Shown: piece by piece, positions 37,400 through 49,980 of the stretch
Numbering within the stretch: position 1 is the stretch's first letter
Layout: each line of letters begins with the position of its first letter
Assembly: GCF_040807025.1 (NCBI RefSeq)
Contig: NC_090953.1
Location: 23,544,997 to 23,608,996 of the forward strand
Length of the DNA stretch: 64,000 nucleotides
DNA from: Struthio camelus
Lineage: Eukaryota; Chordata; Aves; Struthioniformes; Struthionidae
Direction of reading: 5' to 3'
The notes under the pieces: model-generated
Told to the model about the DNA's origin: nothing
The model's database searches: none
Seen by the model: the letters and a program-made list of their open reading frames with translations, nothing else
Position numbers and translations under genes: made by a program

Positions 37400-37641
37400 G
37401 TACAACGACAGCACAGCAGCTAGGGATATTCTCCTGGGTCATAAAACCGGCTGCTGGGTGAGTGCAAGCCCTGCTCAGGCCTTGGAGGCCCTGGTTGTGT
37501 TATTCTCTTACAACTGGGGTCTCAGCCTCGCAGAGCCCATATGCAGTGATAATGAGGATGTAGCAGGTGCTGCCCTGTGCTGGCTCTGGTTCTTGCGATG
37601 ACAGCGCTCTCCTGATTCTCGTGCAACCTGTTTCCTCCCAG

Positions 37642-37764
37642 GGTCACTCCTCTGGGACCTCCCCAATGTCATCCAGTGTCCAGTCAGGAACACCCATCAC
37701 CAATGACCTCTTCAGCCAGGCCTTACAGCATGCCCTGCAGGCCTCTGGGCAGCCCAACCTGCAG
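37642..37764 (+). CDS. UBL7: UBL7 coding exon 9
   Basis: Encodes residues 295-335, including GTPITNDLFSQALQHALQAS, an STI1-like amphipathic stretch. The acceptor is TTTCCTCCCAG and the donor CAG|GTGAGT. Confidence 0.96.
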
Positions 37765-38151
37765 GTGAGTGCCTCAGCCTCTTCCTCTGGGAGCCTTTGA
37801 AAGTCCCATATTGCATCGGGTGTTGCAGGGTGGAGGTGGGTCTTCCATCCACCTGTGGCAGGATATTAAGCTGAAAGGTGCATCACCAGGGTGCATCCCT
37901 CCCTGCAGGAGGGATGATAGAGAGCAATGTGAAGTACTGGGTGGGTGTGGGAGGGGTGGGCTGGTGGGTCTGGGGAGTTTTCAGCAAGACTTTGAGCTTT
38001 CAGGAACTGTGGTGCACATTTAGCAATGCCATTGTGAGCTACGAAGAGATGTGGGAGAACCCAGTGTGGTAGCATAGGCTGTGGAGAAGGCTGTTTGTTA
38101 CTGCTTGGAGTCTTACACCTACCTTTAGCTTCTTTTGTTTCCTATCTGTAG
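37765..38151 (+). other. UBL7: UBL7 intron 9
   Basis: A 387-nt GT-AG intron with nothing else recognised. Confidence 0.8.
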
Positions 38152-38289
38152 AGCCAGTGGCAACCACAGCTTCAGCAGCTGCGAGACATGGGCATACATG
38201 ATGATGAGCTAAGCCTCCGGGCCCTGCAGGCCACTGGAGGGGACATTCAGGCTGCCCTGGAGCTCATCTTTGCTGGTGGGGCTCCCTAG
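38152..38289 (+). CDS. UBL7: UBL7 last coding exon (UBA domain)
   Basis: Encodes residues 336-380. The three-helix UBA domain includes LQQLRDMGIHDDELSLRALQ and the closing ALELIFAGGAP, with stop TAG at 38287-38289. The MG-type loop expected of a ubiquitin-binding UBA is present. The acceptor is CCTATCTGTAG. Confidence 0.97.
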   Translation, partial: SQWQPQLQQLRDMGIHDDELSLRALQATGGDIQAALELIFAGGAP

Positions 38290-38750
38290 CTTTGGGCTAG
38301 AGAGGCTGAACAGGTGCGTTGTGCTGAGGCAGCTGAGATGCTCCTTGGTCTGGGACTCAGCCCCGAAACACTTTTCTGCACTGGGGCTTCGCTCTTGGGC
38401 ACTTAGCAGTTGGGGCAGCTGCTCCTTTCCTTGCAGGTGGCTGTGTGCTCCTGTTTGAGAACACTGACCATGCTAAGGGCAGTTCCTCCAGCTCCCGTTA
38501 CCCTTCTGCAACTTCCCTGTCTCCCCACTCTGGCCACCAGAGACGAGATCTTGGAGCTTTGCGCAGCACAGAGAAAGATCAGTGGCTCTTGTGCTCCTGG
38601 AGATGTGGCGTCTGCATTTCTGCAATCTTAGATGTTTCAAAACATTCTCCTGCCTACTGTTTTGTTCCTGCCCTCCTGACATGCCTCAGGCTATTTTGTT
38701 TTGCTGTTGTGGTTCCTCTGTTTGACTGTATTAAATGGACTGTCTTCACT
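38290..38750 (+). terminator. UBL7: UBL7 3' untranslated region and poly(A) signal
   Basis: No AATAAA is seen, but the common variant ATTAAA is at 38730-38735. A CA-containing cleavage zone and a GT-rich element (GCCTGGTGTTTGGGTT) follow at about 38753. This gives a 3' UTR of about 460 bases. Confidence 0.7.
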
Positions 38751-41700
38751 TGCCTGGTGTTTGGGTTATGATCCATCCTGGGTTATGCCCAGCAGATCTG
38801 AGAGGCAGTGTGCTCATTGCATCATGAAAACAGGAGGAAATGCTTTTGCCTGTTGTAGGACTGTTACTATTTCAGCAGAGGGCACTCCTCTAACAGAGCA
38901 AAGTACTAGCTGTATCTGTTATCAGGTGCAAAGACAGTGTTGTGAGTGTAGCTGACCTGCACAGCCATGAATTAGACCAAGCGAAAGAACTAATTGTTCT
39001 ACAGAGACCCGTTCTCGAAGAAGGAGCCTCAAAGAAGCATCATGTCTCCTTCTCAGCAGAAATCTATGTTCTCGGCTGTGTGTGGGGATACCGGTAGAGC
39101 CCTGCAAGTTGACAAGAACAAGGGTACTGGTGCAGCTGTTCATGGTCACCACAGGGTGACAGTAAAAGTATGACAGATGCAAGGCAGGCTTGAGGCAGTT
39201 ACCAAAGAGTGCAAGTAGGGGCTTGGTAGGAGGACTGTATTGTCTCCAGCACAGGTTAGGCCATTGGGCTGCAGCCAGTGTTTTCCAAAATGTCCTCTAA
39301 CCCTGAGCGCCATGGTTGCGGCATCTAGGACCTGAATTGCAAAGACAATGAAATGTATTTTTCTATAATTATAGTCAATGGGATCTGTGAGAAGTCAGAA
39401 CCAGAGCAAGACCTGGCTTTGGTCTGGTTGTACTATCGAGTTAAAAAAAAAAAAAGGCATGAATATGGGAGGTGTTTTGTCTGATATGCCACCACGAGTC
39501 ACTAGGGAGTGAAAGCAGAACATGGTCTTCTGCTTTTAGGTTAACTGTTCTCCCTCCAGCTCCTTTCAGAGCGCTCAGATCACTTGCTGGTATGATCTCG
39601 GCTATCACACAGCAAATGCTGGGTTATCCTTTCCAGGACAGCCTATTGACTGATAGGTGTTAATCCTGGCTAGAGGATTAAGACTCTCAGGAGAGCTGTA
39701 CTGTTTTTTGCCCTCCTTCTTACGTAGTCTAGGAGATGCAAAGTGATAGAGGTAACTAGTTTTCCTGACTTTACACCCTTCCTGGTTACAGTCCTCATGA
39801 TCCGCTTTGGAAACGCGGTCCAGATGTTGGCAACAATATTATGCAGTATGAAAACTGATTAATGTGTGTCCAGCCCCGGTGTCCCCACCTTTGTGGGGAA
39901 CAGATATTATATCCCTGTGCATCCTCCTTCACTGTGCCCGCTGTGGAGATAAGCTGTGCTGTCACCCCTCGTCCTCCCTGGCTGACTAGGAATACACTGT
40001 ATCACAATGCTGCTGCCCAGAGCTGGCTGTGGTAATACTAGAGCTGGAAGTCTCAAAACGTTTGCAAGCCTGCCCAAACCAGCTCAGAGTTAACAGGACT
40101 TGCTTTGGGACTGGGGCTGACGTGTCTGCTGTGCCATGTCAGGTCCTAGCCTAGATTAGGACCAGCTTGGTGTCCCTAAACGGTCTTTTCTTTTTCTATC
40201 CCCGCTGTCCTCATGATTTGATCACTTCGTCGACCTATGTTCTGTATTAAGCAGGTTTTCCCATTACATTGGCTATTTCCACTTCTCCCGTTGGCACTGG
40301 CTGATTGAGAAATGACTGGGTGTTTTGCATGGGAAGAATTTATTTTGATTTCTGCTTTCACAAGTCCTTGGAGTACTTGGCTTGGAGTACCCCAGCAGAC
40401 ACATTTTGTTTCTGAACTGGCTATAGCAGAGAAGAACTTAGCACCGACTTTGTTCATAACATGATTGCACGCACTTATTTCCCTCATCTCACCTATCTTT
40501 GCCTACAATAGAAATGTTCAGCAATCACGCAAATTTACAGATACTGGAGAGGAAGAAAAGCCCCACCTGGCCCCTGCAAGGCTAATGATAGAAGAGGAAG
40601 GAAAACTTTGATGCAGGAGGCCTTTGAAGGAGAGCAGAAGTTCAGAGCACCTCGGAACTGACTCTGCAGCAGTCAGGTACGCGCTGCCTTCCTGGCTGCT
40701 CTAATTGCCAAGTGCCTCCTGCTTCTCAGCTTTGAGATCAAAGTGATGCTGGCAGCCACTTCCGTGTGCAGAGAAGGCTCTCCCAGCACAGCCTCTGCTG
40801 AGGGGAAGAAATGGACCAGGGGATGAGGCTGCAGGAGGGAGGCACTCATTTTAGGGGAGTCCCTTTGCCTGGTATTAGCCACCTAAATGTGGCTAATGAG
40901 TACGTGTAATGGGGTGTCCTGTCTAAGCCTGTCCTGGCTCCTACAGTTGCTGAAGGAGCCTGTATCCTAAGGTAGGTATCAAACAGAGCTGGAATGACTG
41001 TCAAGGGTGCTAATATCCATCGCTTGTTGAGAAAGCAGCTTAGTCCAGGCACCAGCACGTCAAAGGCTGAAGCATGATAGATCCTGCTCTTTGAGAGCAA
41101 ATAGTGATGAGCTGTCTCCCACCTGCTTAGCCTTTGTGGTCCTTTGCTCTGTGCCGCTGCCCAGCTACCTTCCTTTGGTGGCTTTGCTTGTCATTTCCAC
41201 GCTTGGGTTAGAGGACCATCTGTCCCTGTCAGGTCTCAGCTTGTCTGTATCCTGCTTGTGTGCCTGCCCTCCCACTTTCCCCTGTGCTCTGTTTCCCATC
41301 CAAGCATCGGAGGCCCAGCCACCTCATAGGTGGTGCTCCTGGGAGCAGATTGGAAGGTGTTTGTTCAAAGCCTTTGGCTGACCCTTGGAAGGAGGGGAGG
41401 TCAGACCACGGTTCCCCAACGTAAGCAGCTTTCGTTAGGGACTTTCCATTCCTGACATCAAAGAGAAACTTCTTGGTTCAGTTCTCTCTGTGCCTCTAGT
41501 GGAGCTGAGAAGGGAAGCGGTAACAGTAGATGTTTTCAGTAGTAATAGTAGCAGCTGTTTGTACTGCTGTGTTTTGGTAATACTCATGTTGTTACTTGTC
41601 CTGGTGCTTGACCATCGATGCTGGAGCATCATGGACACCTGGATGGGCTGGCAGTTTGGATGGGATCAAGGCTTGTTCCTGTATGTGCCCTTTTGTACTT

Positions 41701-44164
41701 TGGCCACCTTGATGGCTTAATTGGCTGTATTGTGAGAAGGTAATCTTCCAGTAAGAGGGCAAAATGGAGGCAGATCAGAGCAGATCCCCTAGTTTTCACA
41801 TTCATGATAGCTTTTGCTGTACCCTAGACAGTGTGAGCCGCCTGCCTGACCACTTTCACAATGATGCTGGAGCCTTCCCGTGTGCAAAGTGAACGCGGTC
41901 AGCCAGATCGATCCCAGGAGCAGGCATTGGTGTTTGAGGTAGTAAATATCTCTGTGCAGACGCAGCCTCTTTGGTGCAGGTAGTTTGTTGCATCCGATAT
42001 TAAACCCCAAAGTTTCAAGCTCTTCAGCCTTGATTTCTGGCTTCAAATGGCTAGTGTTAGAGAGATTTCCCCTCATCCTCCCACAAGCCTCCAGTATTTC
42101 AGAATAAATGTTTTTTCCTTGCTCTCCCAGCCAAACTGAGGCTCTTGAATACAGGGCAGATGCAGGGCTGTGCTGGTGCAGGAACCAAATAACCAAATCC
42201 CTTTCTGGGCAGGGCAGCCAAGCACCTGATGCTGATGTCACCATTTTGCCTAGCTCCATCCATGAAGGACCCTGCAGGATCCTGTCCTCCCCAAACGCTC
42301 CCAGACCTCTTCCATGTCCGTGGGATGTGGCATGATTTTTAGATTTGGGTTTATTGCATGTCACTTAGTCTGCTTACTTGCCTCCACTGGGTTGAGTCTT
42401 ATTTATGTGCCAAGCTAGCAACCTGAGGGCTGTCAGAGTACTCCCGCTTGTTGTGGGTGTCCACACTGAGCTGGGGAAACGTGACTCTCCTCTTGCCGGG
42501 AGTGGTGTGGGGACATGCACACCTCAGCCTGTTAGCTCTATTTTGCTGTTTGCTCAGACTGTTGGTCAGGGTGGTTCTCTCCAAAGCTGTTGAGCTGTGG
42601 CCCAGATTGTAGGTGCTCAGGGTCAGCCGCAGGCTCTGCTAAGGAGAGACTAACCTTGTGTGGCCAGGCAGGAAACATCCATGTCATGAACAGCAGCAGG
42701 GAACTTGTCTGGTAGAGCTCCTGCCCATCAGCTATTCTTCACAAAGGATGCGGTGGTTTCCTGGCTGGTTTCAGCTTTGTCCTTATGGGGAATGCCAAAC
42801 TGCCAGGAAATAGTTCATCGTTTTTAGTTTTGTTTCTTCCCAAGGTAGGTTTGTGCTGGTTCAGTGAGCTGAACAGTCTCACTGAGGGGTCAGGCCAATG
42901 CCAGAGCGAAGGAAAGAAGGGAGAACAGGGCCTTACAGCTGCCATGAGTTTTGGGATTTCCTTGGCAATAAAGAAACCTTGGTTTTACCGTTGCTCAGGC
43001 AAGCTTTCCCGGAAGGAGAAAAGAAGTTTTACTGGTGCTGAGAGATTTGGCCAGGAAAAATATGAGAGCCCAAAGATCAGGGCAAGGGATATGGGGTGCA
43101 GCTGTCCCAGCAGCCTGTACCCTGTAAATGTGTGGGACTGGGTTCCTTTCCTAACATAGAGGAATGAACGTTTTTCTTAAAGAATGGAGGAGGGGGACCT
43201 CTGTGGCTTTAATCGTCAAAGCATCCTCTAGAGAACTGTGCTTCTTATGCCTAGACTCCATGTGATGCTAACTGGGGAACTACATAATGAAACAGTGCAG
43301 TTTCAGGGCAGCTGACTATTTTAACTTGGTGAAAGCAGAAATGTACTGAAAATGTCATGCTGTGAAAGTATTCTTGTTTCCTAGTTATAATATTCTTCTA
43401 TATTTGTAACATTCTAACACTTATAAATTACACTGTTTATAAATAACCCTCTGATTTATAACAGTATATGTAGCTCTAGTCCTGCTAACTTTACAAGGAT
43501 ACTTGATGAGTTTAATAAGAATATGATTTAAAAAAACCCAACAACTTCCCACTTCCCTACAGTGGGAAGAAGGTTAACATCCTCTTAATACAGCTTTTGA
43601 AGTCAAGACAATGGCTGAGCTATTGTCTTTGAAGATGACGCTTACTGGCTCTGGTTGTCTGGAAACTTTAAAAAAAAAAAAAAAAGTCACTGCTGGGGTG
43701 AGATGCATGATTTTGTGGAACGTTTATGACCACAGAGACTCCCTAGCCGACTTCTGAATGTTCCACGCTGCCAGCAAGGAGGGCAGAATGGTTTTCCAGA
43801 AATCTTTCTGCATCTGAGATTTTTTCCTTACCACTGAAATACCTTGCTGATTTAAGAGTATGACCCATTCAGTTCAGCAGGGTGTATTAGCTCAGATGTT
43901 GAGGGTGAATCTAGAGAGCTATGGGATCCCACCCCAGGAGTGATAAAGGCATAAAATGAGTTACAAGCAAAAAGTCCCCTGTTCTCCTGCAGTGGCCAAT
44001 AAACAGAGATCGCAGAAAGAATGCAAGAACGGGGTGAGTGTAGAAAGATGCATCTCTAATAGACTTTCCAGCATCTGAGGTCCTGAGGTTTAGGGACCTG
44101 TAGAGCCAGAAATGGGGCCTTAGTAGTTAACAGACCCCACTGGTATTTGTACTTTGAACACAGG

Positions 44165-44260
44165 CAGACTGGTAGCCTCCATGCCACCCTGCAGCAAGGA
44201 GTCCCACAGTTCAGCCTCAGGTTTTGTGAAGATTTAAAATCTATGACCCAAGAGAGTATT
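44165..44260 (-). mobile_element. Possible CR1-like fragment
   Basis: The blocks GCAAGGAGTCCCACAG and TTTTGTGAAGATTTA fall in the order and spacing of the antisense CR1 tail (GCAAGGAGTTCCACAG .. TGTGTGAAGAAATA). The remaining bases are poorly matched, so this may be chance. Confidence 0.3.
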
Positions 44261-47200
44261 CAGCAACTGGAAGGAGGAAGAAAGGTGCAGCTGTGGGACT
44301 GTGACACAGGTGACTTCTTGGATGCCAAAACCTCAAAACGGTTGGTAGTGTTGGTGGTACCCCCGTGGCAGTGGGTATGGCCAGGCCCTGAGGTTTGCGT
44401 TTTGGTGCCTGGAGACAGCCTGGGGTTGCTGTGGGCACTGAAATGGCAACAGGTGATACAGATTGCCGGGAGAGTTGGGCACTCAGGAAGAAAACTGCCA
44501 TTTAATCTCCTTGAAAATCTCCTTGACATTGGCTCGGTTGCCAATGACAGCCGAGCTTTGTAATCCCCCAGTAATGCTCAGCATGCTGTCTTGGCATCCC
44601 GCTGGGCAGACTCCAAACTGTTTGCCTGCTTTTTAATTGGATTGTTTGTGGAGGGCCCGATTCCAGGGAAGGGAAGCAGGGCTGTCCGTCCTGACGCGGG
44701 AGGATCCTGTCCTGAGGTGTAGCTGCAGTGCTTCCGTCCCAACAGATCCTGAGTTATGCATAATTTAATCATCCCGTGGATCCTGCCAGCTGGTGTCTGC
44801 CCAGGCAATTTTCATGTCAGTTTTTTCTTCCTCTGCCTCAGCTCTTATTCCTTTTCCTTTACTCCCTTCCTCTGCTCCCAAAAGCCTGTGATCTGGTGGC
44901 TTATGGCTTCCTGCAATTGCTTTCCCAAATGAGCTATGTGGGAGCTATCTGGACACATAATAACCAGGAAGCAGATGATAGACACAAATCCTATAAAAGG
45001 AAGGGCAGATGGGAGGCAGGAAGAAAGGGCAGCTCTTCCCTGCGCAAGCCAGTGTCCCTTCCAAGAATTTTGACAGGTCACGGGGAAAATAAGTCGAACA
45101 GTTTCAGCACATGGTGAGATCTTGAGCTGTTCCCACTCTCCTGCTGGAAGAGATGGCGGACTTCCCATGTCTGATGGGGAGAGAAACCGGTGTGTCTGTA
45201 GTGCTGAGCCTTTGTGTCACCAGACAGAGGCTCTGGATTTAGAGCCAAGGACAGCGCAGAACTGCAGGCACTTACCTTCTGCGTCATTTGGCCCTGGGTT
45301 GTCTACCAGAGGCCAAGATAGGAAGGAGTATCAGGAGATATAACATTTTTTAGACGTCTCTCCCTTCCTGGCGGGACAGATATCAACGCTAGAAGTATTT
45401 TAACACTACAAGGTCAACTGATTATCTTTACGGGAGTTTACTTTCCTCAGCAGCCTACGCTTACCTTACGTGCCTGGCCAGCTTATGAGTTTCTTCTGAC
45501 GGTTTTCTCAACGATAGTTTGAAGTGGCTCCCTGGGGACCAGGGGATTTGCACTGATTTCTCAGAGGAAAACATGGACTTAGACTCTAGCTCCTATTTAT
45601 GGCAGGGAACTGGGGAGCCGATTGTGGAGGCTGCACCTTAACTTGTGCATTACCAGGAGGACTTTGTGGATCTAATGGAGCTGATAATGCTGATATGCTG
45701 AAGCATAGCTGCTTTGCAGCATGTGGCAGTGCTGCCCTGAAAGCCAGGCCTGCTAGGGAGCAGAGAGGAGCATAGCAGCTGGGAAACACCGAGCGTTTCA
45801 GGTGAGCAACACCGTTTGGGCCCTCAGGAAAACGGAGCTGACGCACTGTGCAATGTTAACGTATCAGTATGCAGCTCTGTGTGGCAGATCGATCTCAACA
45901 AAGCAACGTGCTTCTTCGTTTTAATTTTCTTTGAAACGGGGAGAGCTGTGCGTTGCACTTGCTTTACTCTGTGTAAAGCCTTTGGGATCTGCGCCAAGGG
46001 GTGCTCAAGCTCCTGGCAGGCCATGTGGCAGAGGTGTACAGCTCACTGTTTTGCCTCCTCGCTGTTGACAGCGTCGCTTGCTAATGTGAGAGTACTAACA
46101 AGACCCTTGATCATCTGAGATGTGCTAACTTTTTCCTGGCGAACATCCTCAGTCCTTTATGCTATGCCCCAAAAGGTCCCTCTTTGGTACTTTCCTGAAG
46201 CTGCCATGGCTGATAACAGCCAGAGATCAAGCTCCACTTGTCATGTTTCTGGAAGAGCTGGCGCACCAGTGAATAGATCTTGCCTGGCTTTCACAGGGAG
46301 AAGAATGTTTAAATTTTAGGGATGTTTGTGCTTCTTTCTGTTGATGATGAAATTTTCCAGGGAAAATACGCCTGTGTCCAAATCCATAATATCTAGTCGG
46401 TATTTCTTGACACGTTCCTGGTCTGGTGGGAGGTTAGTAGATAATGATTACTATGCTCTTGAGTGGTGTTCCAACATACCTGCCATTCTCTAACGGGCCT
46501 GAAACGATGCCCGTAAAAACAGTGGAGGTTTCGTTACAGGCTGCTGGAATGTTTATGTCCTAGGGATCTTCTCTGCTTTTGTAAATAAAACTGAGCATTC
46601 TTGTTGGGAAAATCTGTGCTTTATGATTTTGAGGTACTTTGGGGGAAGCTGAGTTCTTATCCGTTTTGCAGCTGAATAGTGCAATCTGAATGAAACTGCA
46701 CCTGATTTGTACTTTGGCAATTCTAATCCCTGAGCGAACCTGACAGAAACCTCCGCTTTCAGGAGGGGCTGAAAGAGAAGAATGTGCGTGCCTGCAATCT
46801 GATCTCTTGTTTGTGCATTCCTTGTTCAGTACCACAACATCTGACTGAGGTCATTTAGAGGAGGTCCTGAGCAAACAAACTCTCCCAGAAACTCTTTGAG
46901 TTATTGGGAAGTATGCGTGCGTGTACTTAATGCCCAGTCATTTTTTGGTTGAGTGTTGCTGTATTCAGGGCACAGTTCCACATCTAGCACTTTGTGCACG
47001 CTGACATAGGGTTGGAACAAAGCTGATAAAGAAGACTTGAAATCAGCTCCGTACTCCTTGCCTCCTAAGTCTGCAAGCTGAGCTGGCTCCTTGATCAAAT
47101 CTCATAACACAGCATTACGCTCTGCGGCTATATGCCTCTGCATACACAGGGTGCCCTGCCCCTTCCGGGCAGCTGGGTGTCAAGGAGTGGCTGTTTTCCC

Positions 47201-47845
47201 AGGTCATTGCCCAGTGTGTGTGTGGGCAGTCCCTTGACTCCCAGATCTTATCCAAACTGTAGGTCACCTCAAGCAAATGAGGAGAAACTGGGTTGATGAA
47301 GGGGGCTGGATGCACAGTCCTGTGCAGTGCCTTGGGGTCTCTCTGTCAGGCTCACCCTGGCTGATTGCAATCATGCTGCTGCACTGAAGCAACTTGCAGG
47401 GAGGAGTAGGGACGCTAAGGGGAGCTATAGCTTCTGGGTGGCGCAGAAGACTTTTTGGGCGAGAGCTCAGTTTTAGTGAAGACTCTTCATTTGAAGAGTT
47501 GTAATTAGCTTTTTGGGTCCATGTTTTTCCCTTCTGCTGTAGTCTCCTTTGCTGGTGATTGTTCTGCAGAGATCTCAGAGCAGCTTTGTACTGAACTGCA
47601 TGATCTCCTGTAGCCAAGGACCTGGGACAACTGCTGGGGCTGTCAGCTTTGAGTTTGGAACTGGCCTTGGACTCCAATCTCTAGTTTGCTCCAAGACCTT
47701 TTTTCTCCTACAGATTTGTCAGCCTTCCCCTGTCCCCAGGCATGAAACCATCATTTGGGGTCCTGTGATGGGGAAGGTCTACCCAGCAAAGAGGTGAGAT
47801 ACAGTACAGAGATGCCACGCGACACAGTGATACCCAGCAAGCTGT

Positions 47846-47868
47846 TTGCTAAGCCTTTTGCTTAGCAA
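47846..47868. repeat. Short perfect hairpin (9-bp stem, CTTTT loop)
   Basis: TTGCTAAGC and GCTTAGCAA flank a five-base loop. The context is intergenic with no assigned function. Confidence 0.8.
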
Positions 47869-49689
47869 GCCCTACAGCATCAGTATGAGTCCAGGGGTGC
47901 AATACAGTCCTGTTCATGGGGTGGTTCAGCTGGTGGCCTAGGAAACAGAGGACAGTGATATCAGATGTGTTGAACTAGAAGCAGCTCAGAGCTGAACACT
48001 TCTAAACTCTCGGGAGAATTTGAAGCTGAATTTTATGCATAGGGGGCATTGTCTTCAAGTGTAGATGGGGAAAAAACCCAAAAGCCAGCCCCACAGAGTA
48101 CCAGGGTGTGTCAATTAACAGCAAAGAAAGGGAGAAAGAAAAGGATTTACTATTGTCACAGGGCAGAAGCTCTCCTAGTTCCTCTCTGAACAGAACCCAT
48201 CTGTGTTATGAGTTGGTAACTTTGTTGAGAAGGGGATCTGCGAGCCAGCGTGCAGGAAGACGGCCACCGGATCGGCTGGGTGGTTCCCAGGCACAGATCT
48301 ATGAGTGGGGCTGTGACGTGAACACAGTGCCTCTGATGCTGTAGGGAGGCACAGGGCCCCTGCACCCCCTTCCCCAGGTAGTCTGTCCACACACATGGGT
48401 CATGTCTTACCAGACGCACTGGCGAATGGTCCTATCTAGTAGTTCTGGTCAGGCTGTTACGGGGCCGGAAATATTACATGAACATAGAAAATCCTCATAT
48501 CTTCCCCATGAATGTTTCCTAAGGGGAAGAAGGGCGGCCTGGGGAGGTCTGGAGGAACAGCAGGTCCTCAAGGGAGAAAGAGCTTTTCAAACAGATGCTT
48601 GCAGACTTATTCTCGTTTGTCTTCTACGTTTGGACTCAACTGGATTGACAATAAAGAACAGGGAAGGGATTAAAAATAGTCGGCTGTATGCACGTCTTCT
48701 TACAGCATCACACAGTTGTGAAGTTGCCCTGTTCAGCTGGATTGAGGCTGTGCCTTTCTCTGTCCATCCTGGGGTTTAAATGAAATGTCATCAGAAAGGT
48801 CCCTGCTCCACCAGTTTTCTTTGATCTTTCCCATTGATGCAGGCCTGGCTGTGGTCTTGCTGGTACAGACTGCCAGTGATGCTAGTCCTATTTGGATGGT
48901 GACTTAGTGCTGTAAAATTGTAGTTATATGAGCCACATGAAAGAAAAACCACATCAGGTCATAAAAGACAAAGCAGGTAGTAATGTATGCAATGTCCATT
49001 TACGTAGCCCAAATTTTGGTGGATGCAAATTGTTAAGTTGTCATGTTTATTAAGGAGCACATGTGGGTTGTTTGGCTTAGGCTGTTGATTTGCAAATGGT
49101 GCCCTCCTGTTTCTTTTTCACTCCTGACTGTGTGAAAGAGCCTTAATGAATTGCACACGCGTTTTCCAGCAAGCCTTTTCTGACTTGTGCTGCAAGAAAG
49201 CAAGGGGCAATGGGGTTGAGTACCTCCTGGATCAGTGGGGCTGGTGGAGAAATGCAGTAACCTCTGGGGTGAAATGGACAGTTGCTTAAAGGTGAACAGT
49301 AATGCAGAACGCTTCGAGGCTAATCTGGGAATCACCATGTCCAAAAGTGGAAAACCAGAGATGATCTGTATGTTGTCATACTGTAATTACCCAAATGGCT
49401 ATTTGGTTAAGATGAGAGAGAGAAACCCCACGCTTAGAGTTAGTGGGAAATTCCTTTGGGTCCTTAAAACTGACAATTAGCTGGCTCATTAATATTTTGC
49501 TTCCTCCGAAATGTCCCCTTGAACTGCCACTGTTCATCTCCTTCAGGAGCGGAGCAGTCTCGGCTCTAGCTTCAGCACTGACTTTAAAGAGAGTGCAGCT
49601 GCATCTCTCATGTCCTTGTGCGTTCTCCGTGGGGCTCTCCTATTCCGGTCACGTCCGACCTCGCTTTCCTTGCACGTAATGCCCTGCTC

Positions 49690-49850
49690 TTCTCATTAAC
49701 AAATCTCTCAGCACTTCACAAAGACTGTCAGCCCTTGCTGGCCTCCTAATGGGGAATGGAGGTCTGGCAAAGTGAAGCGACTTTCCAAAGGTCGCACCAC
49801 AGACCTGGTAGCAGGCCAGTCCCATGGGCCAGGGTGCTGCGCCCTGCTAA
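49690..49850 (-). mobile_element. MIR-like SINE relic, antisense
   Basis: The stretch TGGCAAAGTGAAGCGACTTT followed by CCAAAGGTCGCACCAC parallels the antisense MIR core (AGGTTAAGTGACTTGCCCAAGGTCACACAGC). It is followed by a GACCTGGTAGCAGG block where MIR has a CAAGTCAGTGGCAGAGC-like block. The upstream part (CAGCACTTCACAAAG) may belong to the same element. Heavily diverged. Confidence 0.45.
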
Positions 49851-49980
49851 GCATCTTGTCATTTCAGAGAGCATTAGCATGACAAAAGTCAGTGTGAGAT
49901 CTTATGGAACAGGATATTTATTCACCACACCTCTACGTAAACAGATTTTATACATTCATGCTCTAATTTCGTTTACTCTC

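Larger units (their letters stand above)
32134..38750 (+). other. UBL7: UBL7 gene span (first coding exon to poly(A) site): ubiquitin-like protein 7
   Basis: UBL7 carries an N-terminal ubiquitin-like domain and a C-terminal UBA domain that binds ubiquitin, so it is expected to act as a shuttle or adaptor. Ten coding exons (32194-32377, 33525-33644, 34205-34287, 34409-34493, 35199-35256, 35899-36032, 36495-36544, 37232-37399, 37642-37764, 38152-38289) total 1143 bases. That is 380 residues plus a stop, exactly the human length. Every junction is GT-AG and keeps the frame. Motifs seen are WHIAVKLADQPLAPKS, IYCGRKL, RKSWPEPDQKPEPVDK, the acidic LSDEEDDFH, a Ser/Thr/Pro-rich middle and the UBA motif LRDMGIHDDELSLRALQATG. 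The gene lies head-to-tail with SEMA7A, as in human. Confidence 0.97.
38760..49980. other. UBL7-SEMA7A intergenic region
   Basis: About 11 kb in which I recognise no coding exon. The longest frames (42785-43159 plus, 41789-42364 minus, 44147-44563 plus) lack family resemblance. It contains a possible CR1-like scrap near 44.2 kb, an AT-rich patch with four TTATAA motifs near 43.4 kb, a small hairpin at 47846-47868 and a MIR-like relic near 49.7 kb. Unspliced or spliced non-coding transcripts cannot be judged from sequence. Confidence 0.6.

Noticed and set aside
41789-42364. 191-codon minus-strand frame in the UBL7-SEMA7A interval
   Set aside because: The composition is not protein-like across its length, no domain is recognisable, and no promoter or splice context was found.
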